A stretch of DNA of 64,000 nt from Homalodisca vitripennis (Eukaryota > Arthropoda > Insecta > Hemiptera > Cicadellidae): positions 108,536,001-108,600,000 of the forward strand of contig NC_060214.1 in assembly GCF_021130785.1 (NCBI RefSeq), written 5' to 3'. A model generated the notes under the pieces. It was not told the origin of the DNA, ran no database searches, and saw only the letters and a program-made list of their open reading frames with translations. The translations under genes were made by a program, and so were the position numbers. Positions 12,252 through 23,644 of the stretch are shown piece by piece (position 1 is the stretch's first letter; each line of letters starts with the position of its first letter).

Positions 12252-12743
12252 CATAGAACTGACTCTCGACTAACCGAATCCCGATAAACCGAATTGACGG
12301 TGTCCCCCACACACTACTCTCCAAATATCTCCTCTTCCCAGCGATGAGCTAAATACTCGATACTTAACATGATGGATCCTTATTAAGTCGATAAATAATA
12401 TATATCTATTTTTCGACTAACCGAATCCCGATTAACGGAATTGACGGTGTCCGCCATATTCTACACTCCAAATATCTCCTCTTCCCAGCGATGAGCCAAA
12501 TACTCGATATTTTACATGATGGATCCTTATTAAGTCGATAAATGATTACATACACTCGATATTTTACATGATGGATCCTTATTAAGTCGATAAATGATAT
12601 TTATCGACTTAATAAGGATCCATCATGTAAAATATCGAGTATTTGGCTCATCGCTGGGAAGAGGAGATATTTGGAGAGTAGAATATGGCGGACACCGTCA
12701 ATTCCGTTAATCGGGATTCGGTTAGTCGAGAGCCAGTTCTATG
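12252..12743. mobile_element. Foldback MITE built from direct and inverted copies of a ~140-bp unit
   Basis: The outer ends are inverted: CATAGAACTGACTCTCGAC (12252-12270) against GTCGAGAGCCAGTTCTATG (12725-12743). A ~140-bp unit runs from TCGACTAACCGAATCCCGAT to GATGGATCCTTATTAAGTCG. It appears forward at 12265-12395 and 12414-12543, partly at 12556-12588, and inverted at 12596-12735. The inverted copy pairs almost perfectly with the second forward copy. No transposase is encoded. The class is uncertain; a Tc1/mariner- or pogo-like parent is possible. Confidence 0.75.
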
Positions 12744-14210
12744 CATATGTCAGTTGTTTGAATTGACTTTTGTATGTTATTACTAGGATTGTTGTTACCA
12801 CAGTTATTAGTCATTGTATGCCATCTTGATTAGTTTATCCTTAGTTAAGTAAACTCTTGTATAAATGGTGGAACCGTTGGAAAGAAAGAAAGAAAGAAAT
12901 ATATATACACAATGGAGCAAGTACTTTTCGTGATAACATACTTTTTGAAAAAATTAAATTAGACTATTTCCATTTATATTAATTTAATTAACGTAAATAA
13001 AAGTCGTTTGACAGGTATTTTATTATTTGATCATATGTTAGTTTGGTTATTGAAACTTATATGTGATAGATACGGCCAAATACAAAATAATTGAATTGTA
13101 AACAGTAGGGGCTCTTTGGTGTTGTGGTGAATCGAAGTAACATATAGACTTGAAAGTGATCATAAGGCTTTATTTCAAATGGGCAACATGCTACTTGGCT
13201 GAGCTTCAGCAAATATTTACATAAGTCCCTTGAGAACTATCGACGGCAACGAGAATAAATAAATTCGTAAAGAAACTGATTACAACAATATGCGATTTTA
13301 ATACGACATAGTAACATCCAGCCTAACTTACCCAACGTGGCAAGATGCTTCGAAAAAGATTTCATCCATAGATTTATTTTCATTGAAACTTCATATCTAC
13401 ATATCATCAATGAGTTCTACTGCCACGGATTTTTGCTAGGCGTCTTTAATGCCTACCACATAGATAAACCGCTTACAAAAAGACACTGGGCGACTTTAGT
13501 TCACGCAGGGTGGGGTAAATACCCCTCCGCCGCTGTGATGCCGCCCTCTCCCAGTATCCCCACCACTGCTCGGCACTCGCCCGCTTGCTCTATCCCCTGA
13601 CCTCTTACCCTTGTGTAGGCCTACACACAAAAATACAATGTACTTATAGGCCATGTAAGTAGCTGCAGTGTAAAAAAATGGCGCGAGCGAGACACGACCA
13701 ACACAGATGATAAAACAGAGACAAGGAGTTGCTTGAACAGAGACAAGGAGTTGCTTGTCTCACTCCCCACCTGCGCGTGGCTGCTTAGATATTTGCTTAT
13801 ACGCAGGTTTCTTTGCGAGCGGTTTATCTATAGTAGGCTGGTAGAATTTCTCCTTTATCTACTTGCGGAATGTAAAAAATGCATTTACTGTAACCAGTCG
13901 GTCCTGCCGACTGGAACGAGCTATAGTTTTTTGCAAGCAACGTAAACAAATCTGTTACGCAACACATGGTGTGGCGTACTCCTACATTTTAAACTGACAA
14001 TTTAACGCGCTTTTATATTTTAGGTGATTGACGATGGTAATAATAATTTTTTCGAGGACGTTACGATCAAATATGAAGACCAGTTTATACATTGCCAAAG
14101 AAGGACGTTTACAGTCGGTTGAGATTGCACGTGACTGGACTACTTCTGGTGCTGTCTAATATTGGCGGTAGTACCGAGATGTGTTGGTCATGACGAAGTA
14201 ACCGTTCGTT
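12744..14210. other. No gene recognised; small GC-richer patch at 13480-13600
   Basis: A short (GAAA)n-like run lies at 12882-12900. The 13480-13600 patch raises C content and leaves an 87-codon chance frame (13337-13600). A 17-base word, ACAGAGACAAGGAGTTG, is duplicated in tandem at 13716-13755. Confidence 0.45.
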
Positions 14211-14259
14211 TTACACCGTGTTGCACCTGGCGCTGCTCTTTGGCTCCTCCGTCGTAAAC

Positions 14260-14439
14260 ATGTCTACAGCAGTGATGAAGTTTAAAATACAACGAGTATT
14301 TAGGAAGCGTTGCCCTTGCCAATTGATGGACTCGTTGACTTCCTTGTTGTCCAAAACAAGTCCAGATATAAGCTTGGAGGAGACACTCAAGGCTGAGTCG
14401 ACTGCCAAAAGGATTTGTGAATCCTCCATTGCGGTGTAA
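14260..14439 (+). CDS. Candidate coding exon or short frame, unrecognised
   Basis: From the ATG at 14260 a frame of 59 codons reads to TAA at 14437. An upstream in-frame ATG at 14218 would give 73 residues. The protein begins MSTAVMKFKIQRVFRKRCPC and has an acidic Ser/Glu-rich second half (SLEETLKAESTAKR). Composition is more balanced than the surroundings, and the frame ends beside GCGGTGTAAGG, which could be a splice donor. No family is recognised. A 72-codon frame on the opposite strand weakens the case. Confidence 0.22.
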   Translation: MSTAVMKFKIQRVFRKRCPCQLMDSLTSLLSKTSPDISLEETLKAESTAKRICESSIAV

Positions 14440-15339
14440 GGTCTTTTTAGAAAGTGGTTAAGGATTTTCTGGTTACAACGGTATGCGGCCTTGTTTATTT
14501 GAAAATCTACATACAGACATCTTATTTTATTTAATTTTGTGTTATTGTTAATTTAAATAAAACATTCGAATTGGGACCAGAAAGTGCACATGATATTAAG
14601 ACGTCTGTAGAATAAAAGTACATTTAGTGTAATGGGAATACTCGTATTTATTGAAAGAGTTATTAAACCAAAAATAAAAAATACGAAATTTATGGATATA
14701 TTAGCTGCTGTGAGAAATAAGAACTGCTTCTACAAACTCGCCTAAATAAGGAAGAAACAAAGCTTCTTCTACAGAAAAGCTTTATTTTAAATTCTAGGAT
14801 TCTATATCTCTTTTGAAATGAATTAATTACCAAACCCAATGTCTCCTTTGATAAAAGCAGGAGATAAATAGATGCAACAACATAGAAAGTTACTTTCAGC
14901 ATAGTACTGAATGTTGATATGACCTATATAAAATTGTTGGTATAGATGGCGCTTTAGTACATTAGTAAAGGTAAAAAAGAAAATCGCCATTTTCACTCTT
15001 TTCATTTTTTTAACTAACGCTGACATAACAATTACTTACGTGTCTCAGGGTTATTATAAATGTGTCAAGCAGTCAACATACGATCTACAGAAATGTATCG
15101 TCACCATCTTTTGCTTTTTTACACCATTGCGACAACCAGAAATACGTGCGCTACTGACAATTGATTTCTTTCTTGTACGAGATCCTCTCGATTTCTACGC
15201 ACAAATCGACTTATACACCACAAATCGGTTCTCGGCTCCCATACTCTTTTTATCAACGACTTTTTAAAACATAAACAACTGTTGGGAACATGCAAAAATA
15301 GGTTTTTATCGTAAGAGAATCAAGGGTTGAAGAAACGAA
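14440..15339. other. AT-rich, no gene recognised
   Basis: Only short, low-quality frames on both strands (14690-14902, 14823-15026, 15040-15267). Confidence 0.5.
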
Positions 15340-15760
15340 AGACCTTGTTGAGGTTGTGAGGAGGACGCTGGTAAGATAATAGGGAAGCTCCAAGAGTATA
15401 TGGCACCAATGGGTGTGTCGCAAAACGAAACCAAAGAGAGGTAGAGATGCAGCGAGAGATCCAAGAGAACAGAGAAAAGAGATCCGGTGCTCCCTTGTAC
15501 CTAGACTAGATATGACGAATAAAGATAGGAAACAAATTGAAAAAGTGAACAATAAAGTGAAGCGAAGCATAAAGAGCCTGTTGAGTCCACCTGAAATTAA
15601 CCTGAAGGTACAGAGATTGGTAACATCATGAATGGAATGCTGATGAGGAGGAAGATGAAGAAACCACTATCAGGCCACGACGTAAAGGAAATAGTGTTCA
15701 GCAGAAACACTGGAGGGAACAAAATAACGGTAGCAAAATTTAAAAGAATAAACTGTGGAA
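15340..15760 (+). pseudogene. Decayed coding sequence, purine-rich, several frameshifts; family unknown
   Basis: Coding-like peptides follow one another on the plus strand but in different frames: IIGKLQEYMAPMGVSQNET, then EMQREIQENREKRSGAPLYL, then DRKQIEKVNNKVKRSIKSLL to a TGA at 15629, then EWNADEEEDEETTIRPRRKG. Charged, coiled-coil-like composition and strong purine bias on one strand support former coding capacity. The frame switches indicate at least three indels. It may be the gag-like or ORF1 region of a retroelement or a retrocopied host gene. No zinc knuckle or polymerase motif is visible. Confidence 0.4.
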
Positions 15761-15959
15761 TGTCAACAGTGCAGAGAAAGAAATTAATTGATAAAAAAAA
15801 CCTGTTAAATGTAATCGACGTTTCTGTGTAAACATTGCTTTACGAGACTACAACCATATTTTTAACCGTATGTTTAATATGTTTAATTAACTTAACCACT
15901 ATTTTCATTTTGTTTACATTTATATTGTGAAAACATAGATTAAGCTCGATAATAAAAAC

Positions 15960-16420
15960 ACTTCTGGTTTCAACCTTTCCTGCAACCGCTAAAAAGAGTA
16001 AATATTTACTCTTAACTGCACATTTTATCAAATATTAAGTGTGAAGTGCTTGGTCAGAACTGTAATGTAGACATAAAAGACAAAACTTTTATTTAACTTT
16101 TACTATGAACTTAAACGAACTACTACTATGAACTTACTATGAACGTTTTATAACTATGAACTTAGACTGTTATAAAACCCATCTAAGATGTCTTTTGACA
16201 GAAGTAGGCTTCTCAGAGCTGTTTATGTAGATGTAGAAAATAGTAAGACCGAAGTAAATTACAATTGCCATAAATATAAACTTTTTGACGGAGTTTCTTG
16301 ATCGAGGCAACAAGGAAAACTCAACATTGGCGTCGGAGATATAATTCACTGGAACCAGAAGTGTTCACACACGTGCAAAGGTTTCGAAATTGAGTGGGAA
16401 GCGGCGGATATACAATACAA
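15960..16420 (+). mobile_element. Decayed Helitron-family copy without intact 3' end
   Basis: Shares ATTTACTCTTAACTGCACATTTT, GACTGTTATAAAA, TTTTGACAGAAGTA and ATAATTCACTGGAACCAGAAGTG-like words with the Helitrons at 1-396 and 19452-20222, in the same order. The expected CGAAGCCGCGGG end is reduced to GGAAGCGGCGGA near 16403, and no CTAG follows. Confidence 0.55.
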
Positions 16421-16429
16421 TACAATAAT

Positions 16430-17400
16430 ATACACTTTTGATTGCCAGAAAGAATGTTAACATTGCATAGCATGCGTCACATAATAATAATTTTATATTT
16501 ATTAAAATAATAAAATGTCTTAATGCTAACGATTTAATTTTTAAAATATCTTAGGTAGTTAATAACAGTTGTTAAGCAGTAAAACTGATATATAATAAAA
16601 AATAACTTTGGATGTCAACGCCCCTGTACTATCGCACATTGAAGCTAGTGAGATGGTCCATGAATTCACCAACTGTATAAAATGAATTAAATACACTAAA
16701 AGGTGATGCAATGCACTTTTAAACCGATTTACAAGTACATCATTTATTGATTTTATTTCTTCAGGGAGCCCATTTAGAAACTTTATGCCGGCCTGAGGAG
16801 GAAGTTGCTCGTATCTTCTCAATCTATGCTGAGCAGGTCTGAGATTTTCACGATACCTTGTATCGTAGTTGTGAATGTCCCGACCTCGAACCATTTCGCT
16901 CTTAAACCGGCAGTGTACAGTAGTTTCCAGTACATACAAACATGGTAATGTTAGTATTTTGAGCTTCACTAAATGAATTCCTACACGACTCTCTAAACTT
17001 TAATTTAGCAATAATTCTGATAGCTCTCTTCTGCAAGACAAACAGTTTGTGGGTCGCTATTTGAACAGCCACCCCACAATATAATACCGTAGGATAAATG
17101 TGGGTGGACCAAACCGTAATATACAGTCTTCATTATTTGATCTGTATTTCTCTGTATTATTTGAACAGTATTCGGCAAGATCTCTCAAGAGATAGATATT
17201 ACTCGATAGTCTCACACAACACTGTCCACATGGTTCCTCCAAGTCAACCCTCTATCGAGGTTCATTCCCAGGAGTTTTTTACAGTCAACTTCATCCAGGA
17301 CCATCTCGTCCAACATCACAGCAGGTCTGTACTGAAATGGTGCAGTGCTTCCACCAAAAACCATGTAATTTGTCTTCGAACAATTAAGTTTCAAGTTTAT
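16430..17400 (-). pseudogene. 3' end of a jockey/CR1-type LINE, reverse transcriptase C-terminal part, broken
   Basis: Three minus-strand pieces read in the order of a LINE reverse transcriptase C-terminus. The first (17212-17394) has KLNCSKTNYMVFGGST and LLGMNLDRGLTWRNHVDSV. The second (17057-17242) has NIYLLRDLAEYCS. The third (16559-16969) has LPCLYVLETTVHCRFKSEMV, HNYDTRYRENLR and QAGIKFLNGLPEEIK. The pieces lie in different frames, so the gene is dead. Endonuclease and catalytic YxDD regions are absent, meaning the copy is 5'-truncated, as is typical of LINEs. A sister copy with the same 3' trailer words lies at 25735-26580. Confidence 0.85.
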
Positions 17401-17639
17401 ATCCTGCTACTATAGATATAAGCGTATAAGTAGTTTCAAAATGTGGACTTATTTTGTCTATCAGTTACACTTATGGTGTTGTATACTGTGCCAAAATGTC
17501 TAAAGCCTAACTAAAATGAAGTACAGTGAGCGACGTGTGGCCAGTACAGAAGAAGTAAAGTGGTGACGACTGTTGTTTAACACAACGTGATTCGTCGTTT
17601 CGCAGCTGAGGGCAGGAGGAAACAATCGTAGTAAAACAG

Positions 17640-17940
17640 CTGTTTAGATGACGTCACAGTACTCCGTTCCACCGTTCACATTGCTGACGGTTCAAAGTTC
17701 CACGTTAGTAATCAAATTATGATGCATCATTCTTATTGATCGCAATTCAGCGGCGCCACTCTCTTGGGCGAAAGTAGAACGAACCGATGAGTCGTGTCCA
17801 CGAACGGGGCGCTCTTTCGCGGTTCGTCACTGACATACATGAGTCAGGCGTTCGACCTGAGATAGCGCGCGGTTTGGCGGGAAACTGACTGGCCACTGAG
17901 TCACGTGATCTGGGAGGTCTTTATCCTACAAGAGGTAGGT
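17640..17940. promoter_or_regulatory. Promoter-like GC-rich island: CRE, AP-1, E2F and CACGTG sites
   Basis: Consensus sites are dense: TGACGTCA (17649-17656), TGAGTCA (17840-17846), TTTGGCGGGAAA (17873-17884, perfect E2F type), and TGAGTCA (17897-17903) overlapping TCACGTGA (17901-17908). An AGAG/GTAGGT splice-donor-like sequence follows at 17931-17940. The island is GC-rich and non-repetitive in an AT-rich setting. The combination suggests a housekeeping-type promoter with a non-coding first exon on the plus strand. No TATA box or downstream exon was identified. The motif matches are direct; the function is inferred. Confidence 0.4.
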
Positions 17941-18062
17941 CATTAGTCACTGAGATAAAGCAGTATTTTTGTTCTCTTTTAAGCCTCAGCTTCAGCTATG
18001 TAAGTTTCTATGTATACTGGTTTATTTTCAAAGTACGCATTTTCATGTCTATATACATGATT

Positions 18063-18139
18063 GGCCCTCCCCGGGATTTGAACCCGTGATCTCTCAGTTA
18101 GAGAGCCGAGACTATAACCAATAGTCTACGGTGGAGGGC
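18063..18139 (-). tRNA. tRNA-like gene, isotype uncertain (8-nt anticodon loop)
   Basis: On the minus strand a 77-nt molecule folds with a perfect 7-bp acceptor (GCCCTCC with GGAGGGC), a D arm around GACTATTGGTTATAGTC and a T arm ACGGGTTCAAATCCCGG. The B box GGTTCAAATCC is perfect and the A box acceptable. The anticodon stem CTCGG/CTGAG leaves an eight-base loop CTCTCTAA instead of seven. The likeliest anticodon is CTC (Glu), but the extra base leaves this open. It may be a functional oddity, a tRNA pseudogene or a tRNA-derived relic. No SINE body follows. Confidence 0.7.
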
Positions 18140-19451
18140 ATGATAAAGTTCCAAAATCTCAAATGTTACATTGTTTTGTTCTATTCTAAACCCTAATCTT
18201 GTAAAATCTTCTGTAAAATATTAATTAATAGCCGTACACAAAATGGCTGATTGTATTAAATGTTTTATGATTCTCAAATTCCAAGCGTCCTAATTTTTAC
18301 AACATTAAGCGGTTTATAAAAATAAATTATCTCTGTTTAATAAATAGCGCATGTCTATTTGTAAACAATAGTTTGTTAATATGCAGCTTATTCTTTACTA
18401 GAGATTGATTTCCATGTAATATTATTTCTCAGTAATCATATTTGTGTAGAAAATCTACACTGTATAAAGTTGTAGCGAGTTTGATTACGTTTCAAAAATT
18501 AGTAACAGGACAGGTGATCCTTAAAAATCTTATAAATAAAAATTTTTTAAAATGCTGAGTTTTACTCTGGATTAAAATATAACTGGACATAAGCGATTAC
18601 GATGTAGTTTGTAATGATGGTCTGATTTAAGAATAGTGTTTTATAAACTTGTAGATAACGTTTAAAAATATTATTAACATTAATAATACAAATTAAATCC
18701 ATGTTTTACAAAACAACTTCCCAAAAGTTTTTTTTTTTTTTTTTGTTTCAATGATTTATCACAATTTGTATGGCATGATTAAGGACTTAACGAATAGTAT
18801 TGAACAAATCCCTTGTTTGAAAGAAATATTTAATTTATATTTAATGACAACATATAATCAAGCACAGGGACGCGCTCTCTGCATTGGAAGAGCTAAAACT
18901 GTGAAATGCAAAGTATTATAAAACTGACAATCTCTACTATTCATTTTTTTATACGAATGGATATTACAGTGCTACCAAATAGTCAGTTACAAAGTCATAT
19001 TACCATTATTAACCTCAACAACACTATTTTCCTATGTACTGAGCACTGCTGTTTTAAAGAATACCAGAATTCAGTTTACGTATTGCATTCCTACAACAAA
19101 ACCTTAATTTTCCCATACATGAATTGTCTGTACAGTTTGTTTGCACACGAAACAATGATCCCCAGAAGTTGACTTCAAACTAATTAACTTGAGGTTTATG
19201 TATAAATGTTGGTTCTATTAATTTTTAGTAGTATGTTTATCATATAGTTTACAATACGAATATCTTTCCGTAAGATGCTTATAGTGTCTAGGCCTCGGCA
19301 TAACCAGTTAATTAATTGGAATAAAACTTAGTCTTTCCAGAGCAAAATCACAATTCATAAAATTGTATAAAACTAGAGGTAGTAATTTTATTGGTCGATA
19401 ATACTTCTGAAATGTAGATATGGTAACTTCCTACCATAGAATGTAGATAGA
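18140..19451. other. AT-rich, no gene recognised
   Basis: A T17-like homopolymer run lies near 18730. The 88-codon plus frame at 18906-19172 shows no recognisable feature. Confidence 0.5.
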
Positions 19452-20222
19452 TCTATTATATAAAAATGAAACTGTTCGTGTGTAACAGCATCACTCACAA
19501 ACGGCTGGACGGATTCGCCTAATTTTTTTTTTAATTTGTTCGTCTTGATCTGTAGAAGGTTATAGGATACTTTTTATCCCTTTCCCGATTCAGGATTCCG
19601 CCCCACTGGTTACAGAAATACCCGTAAGAAATGCATTGCAGCAAACATATGTTATTAAGTGAAAGAGTCTTTTCAAATTTTTAATCAGCTGTTCTTTGTA
19701 AACATATATAATGCGACAAAAAATATATTTATATATAATTTAATTACTACACTTATAGTTTTAAAGCATAGAGTAAGCTTAAGAGAAACGACAAATTTTG
19801 TTTAAACTGTTTCTGCAATCACTGTTAAACATAGACTTTACTATCCAGATAATACAATTCAAATTTGACGTAAAAATTCACCTTTAACTGCAATATTTAT
19901 TTAATATAAACCATGCTCATGCTTGATCAGAAGAGCAATGCAGATATCATAATTACTATCTTACGTTGGCTACAAATATAAAGAATGTTATAAAATCAAC
20001 CTTAGTTGTTTTTTTTTGACAGAAGTATCAGGAATGTGGTACATACCTTCATAATGCGCCCAAGAAGCTCACGAAGGAAACGACTATCAATTATCTCAGC
20101 AATGTTTAGAATGTGATAGAAAATGAATAAGTGAATATAGTGTACTGTTTTCAACGGGAAATTGCGTGCGAAGCCGCGGGAAACTTATTGAAATGCGCAG
20201 CGAAGCGCGCCGGGTCCGCTAG
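19452..20222 (+). mobile_element. Complete non-autonomous Helitron, 771 bp
   Basis: It starts with TC (19452) right after A and ends with CTAG (20219-20222) right before T, the exact Helitron signature of insertion between A and T without target duplication. The 5' end TCTATTATATAAAAATGAA and the nearby AACGGCTGGACGGATTCG resemble the element at 49835. A small hairpin (GCGC 20195-20198 with GCGC 20205-20208) lies about 10 nt before the 3' end, as expected. CGAAGCCGCGGG precedes it. There is no Rep-helicase frame, so the element is non-autonomous. Confidence 0.85.
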
Positions 20223-20229
20223 TTCAATA

Positions 20230-20460
20230 TAAATTTGAGTTTAGCTCCAGTTCACCTTTCTTTTATTGCAGCGTCTGGTATCTGACACTGACTCAGACTT
20301 TACTCCTGGAATCTGGAGTCATGTTCGTCTGAAGAGATCGAAAGAAAGTCGACGACGAAGAAGCTCAAAACGAAACATCTATATCGTTTCGACATCAGAG
20401 ACATCTATAAATAGGTGAGGTGGTAGTCTCATTGTTTCATCAGGTACACAATTCTATTGA
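20230..20460 (+). repeat. Dispersed repeat copy (family A)
   Basis: Matches 1660-1740 and the reverse complement of 1871-2110, sharing GTTTAGCTCCAGTTCA, GCAGCGTCTGG, GACGAAGAAGCTCAAAA and GACATCAGAGA. It abuts the Helitron 3' end, so the Helitron may have inserted into or beside it. Confidence 0.6.
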
Positions 20461-21720
20461 ACTTCTGTAATATATTAAAATTCGACAGTTTTTGTTTAAG
20501 GAACTAAATTATATAACATTATAAAATATCAAGTCTCGCTGTAAAATAAATGTTTAAGGAAGTACGAGTGAAACAACAGTGGTTAATTACACCGATTATA
20601 AAATAAGGAAAGTTTACATAATATTGATACAAGTGTTAAATGCGTAATTAACACCAATTAGTCTACATTCAGTTGTTGTACTCAGAAGTTTTATCATGCT
20701 GTAATATTACTTCATTTGTTTAATACGATTATTTTATCGTTTACTATTTTATATACATATATGAAGTATAAAAACTGTTTTTTAAATAAATACAAATTCC
20801 CAATTTCATTTTTTTTTTTTGTTGGTAATACTGGCTAATGAACTCGACCAAGCTAACCAAGGTAGGTGGGTGGTGGGTGCTTATCCAAGGATGTTATAAA
20901 TGATCTGAGAACCCTAAACCCCTTTCCCGTTTCGCTCTAAGGTTCAAAATATCTTATATATAATCAATCGTATACAAACCTTGGAATACCGTTATATCAG
21001 ATCCTTAAATGTCATCTGAAGTGAGATAACGTTGAGTTTTATTCCGTAATAACAATTTTAAACGTCAACACTTTTATCCCTTTGATTTTGACAATAAAGT
21101 TATGGCCAATGCCTCGATATAAACTATATGCATCCAAGCTATATTTTCATTTTTCTTTAATGTGATTCTTTTGTAGTATTTAAACTATAAATTACACATA
21201 AGTTAATTAATTTCCTAAAACCAACCAAATAAAAACAAAATCTGAATGCGTTTGGTTGCGTATAAATTATACTTTGAGATGAGTCACCTCTCATAATTGT
21301 ACGATCGAAAATAAGGCTTTAAAAGTTCTTTGGATTAAAACTGTTTCTATGGTACTAAAATCAAGATTGCCACCACTACATTTGACTCTTAAGAGTTATT
21401 ACTGAAGTATGTATGTGTGTAGTAAAGTTTTATAACATTGGTAGAAAATTCATGAAACATTTAAATTTTGCTCTATTTAATATAGAAATCTTTATTTATC
21501 GAACGTAAAACACAAGATGTTAATTTACAAATTACAGTATTTAATACTACAATAATTAAAATTGACAGCTAAGGTATACTTGTCTAAGTCGGCCAAATTT
21601 AACACTAAATGTAAACTATAGTGTGTTGGCGTTTAACATTTTAATTCATAATAACAAAAACACCGATATAGTTATAAAAAATGTATAGGATACCAGCTAT
21701 TTAGACATTTTTTTACCAAT
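20461..21720. other. AT-rich, no gene recognised
   Basis: No frames or shared repeats of note. Confidence 0.5.
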
Positions 21721-21840
21721 TCCAACGGTACCTTTTTTTTTTTTTTTAAAGAAATCTGTCAACGCATAAGCGAGCACGCCTACGTTAGAGATAAGCTTGC
21801 ACAAGCCAAGAGCAACAAACAAGTTTTACCTCTCAACTGG
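21721..21840 (+). mobile_element. Fragment of the TA-flanked MITE family (family B)
   Basis: Carries TTCCAACGGTACC, GTCAACGCATAAGCGAGCAC and GCTTGCACAAGCCAAGAGCA, the conserved internal block also found near 54235, 60235 and 62715, and inverted near 60560 and 60730. Terminal repeats are missing here. Confidence 0.65.
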
Positions 21841-23640
21841 GACATGATTGGTTATTTGTCTTTAAAAATTTTAAACGGGCGCCATTTTGAAACAGATAAA
21901 AGAATTGTGTTAATATTTTATTTTCAGAAAAGTCTAACAACTTTCAATAAAATTCTAAAGTTTCATAGCTTTATATTATGTAGCTTGTTCAAAAGATACA
22001 ATTTTGCTATAAAAACACATTCAGACAGATACTAGAAGGAAAACTAAAGGTTTTAGGACATATCTTCATATGAACTTTTTTGCTAATTTTTATGTGTAGA
22101 ACAAAATGCTAAAGTATTAAAACACTTTTGCTGAACAACCTGAATAGCTACTTCACCCATCTGCCCATTCTCCCACAACATGATTGTTATGAATTCCAAT
22201 GAATTATATTCCTCATTGCCAAAGGCTATTATTCCTAAGATTCATTCCTTGCTTCTTGTTCATAATGGGTTTCATAGGTGGTGTCTACGAAAACTCTGCT
22301 ATAGACTCAAAAAGGTCTATGGCATTATTGTGGTCAGCGTGGACAATCTCCACTACCGCAAATCCTACAGCGTTTGCTGCACGAGGCTCGGAAGTATGCA
22401 GCCTTCCTTAGGACCACCTTCCATGGGAATGTTGACTAACTGTACCCAGTTTGGCCTCCATTGCGGGCATATTGGAAGTTGTAACCTTTCACCGAGAGGC
22501 GATCCTGATCAATCCAAATGAAAGTAATTGTTTAGTGAAAGTAATTGGAGAAATCCGTACCTCTACTCCCAATCTCTCCTAGTTGTTGGGTACCCACCCA
22601 TGAGCTAGTAGATTTCAACAAAGACGCAATCGGAAATTCATCCTCGTCCTTTCCGAAGCAGCTTTACTGTCACTGATGGTTTAGGAGAGAAATATTCACC
22701 CTGCAAACTCAAGAACTGACCTTGACCACCAAATACTTGCTACAGAAAACACTTTTTATGGGGAGACCTTATATAGCGTAAACCATCCCTGATCACCGCG
22801 AAATTTAGTTCCACTACGTCCAGAACTTGTAACACCCAACAGAGCTTCAAATACTGCATAAATGTATTATAGAACCCCTAAACATCCCTACAGCAATTAT
22901 CATGAAGTGTACTCCTTATCCCCATACCTTCTTGCTTCTTGCCACGATCAACCCCGTTGCACTAACCAAGAAGTGAAATTCTCGGCATTCTATCATAGGT
23001 GGAGAAAGAAGTTTTGAGCTTTGTTCATCTTTCAGCGCAGAGGAAACCAAAAGAATCATGGAGCGTTATCTTCGTTTGTGTACCCAAACTTTGCACAAAA
23101 GTTTCTTCTCGAATCTCCCATTCCGTTCTTTCAGACGCTGAAGGCATCTGACGCTTACTGGATAATTTGGATTACACAATCATCATCCGATGTGAGTGGT
23201 GCAAACCAGAATGCACCCTTATTTCCATATCCACTCCTCCATTATATGGAACCGGATGTCCAAGGCCTCTAATAGGGGTGCTATACAACCCCTTCCTCGC
23301 CTCGGCCAGGGCCTCGACATGCTGATAGCATGATATCAGCTATGCTCATTGATTAATCACCTTCACAAGGGGACCTTAGGCTACTGCAGCGATCCTGGAA
23401 GACCGTGATTTGCAAAGTAAGAGCTCAAAAAGCTCCAGACTTTACTCTAAGATATCAGCCCTGAGATCAGAGATTCCACTGGATATTCTGAGGAATTTTG
23501 AAATGAAGTTTTCCGCACATTCTTTAATTTTAAATTGAGATCATATTGTTCACAACTTCAAAATAAAATTGGCAGTTTTTAATCAGAAAGCATGTTAAGG
23601 TTGTGATTTAGTTTATACATTATTGTATTCTAAGAACATT
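21841..23640. other. Balanced-composition region, no gene resolved; possible decayed gene or retroelement at 22160-23470
   Basis: From about 22160 to 23470 the base composition is more even than the flanks, and microsatellites are absent. The longest plus frame (22180-22521, 113 codons) is unrecognised. On the minus strand near 22411-22273 a coding-like run (EPRAANAVGFAVVEIVHADH...) ends at a stop and is broken upstream by TAA. This could be the remains of a gene, but I recognise no motif. Confidence 0.3.
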
Positions 23641-23644
23641 GGGA

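Noticed and set aside
15628..15831. ATGA stop-start overlap suggesting coupled translation of two frames
   Set aside because: The better coding-like continuation after the stop is in a third frame, so the overlap is a by-product of decay.
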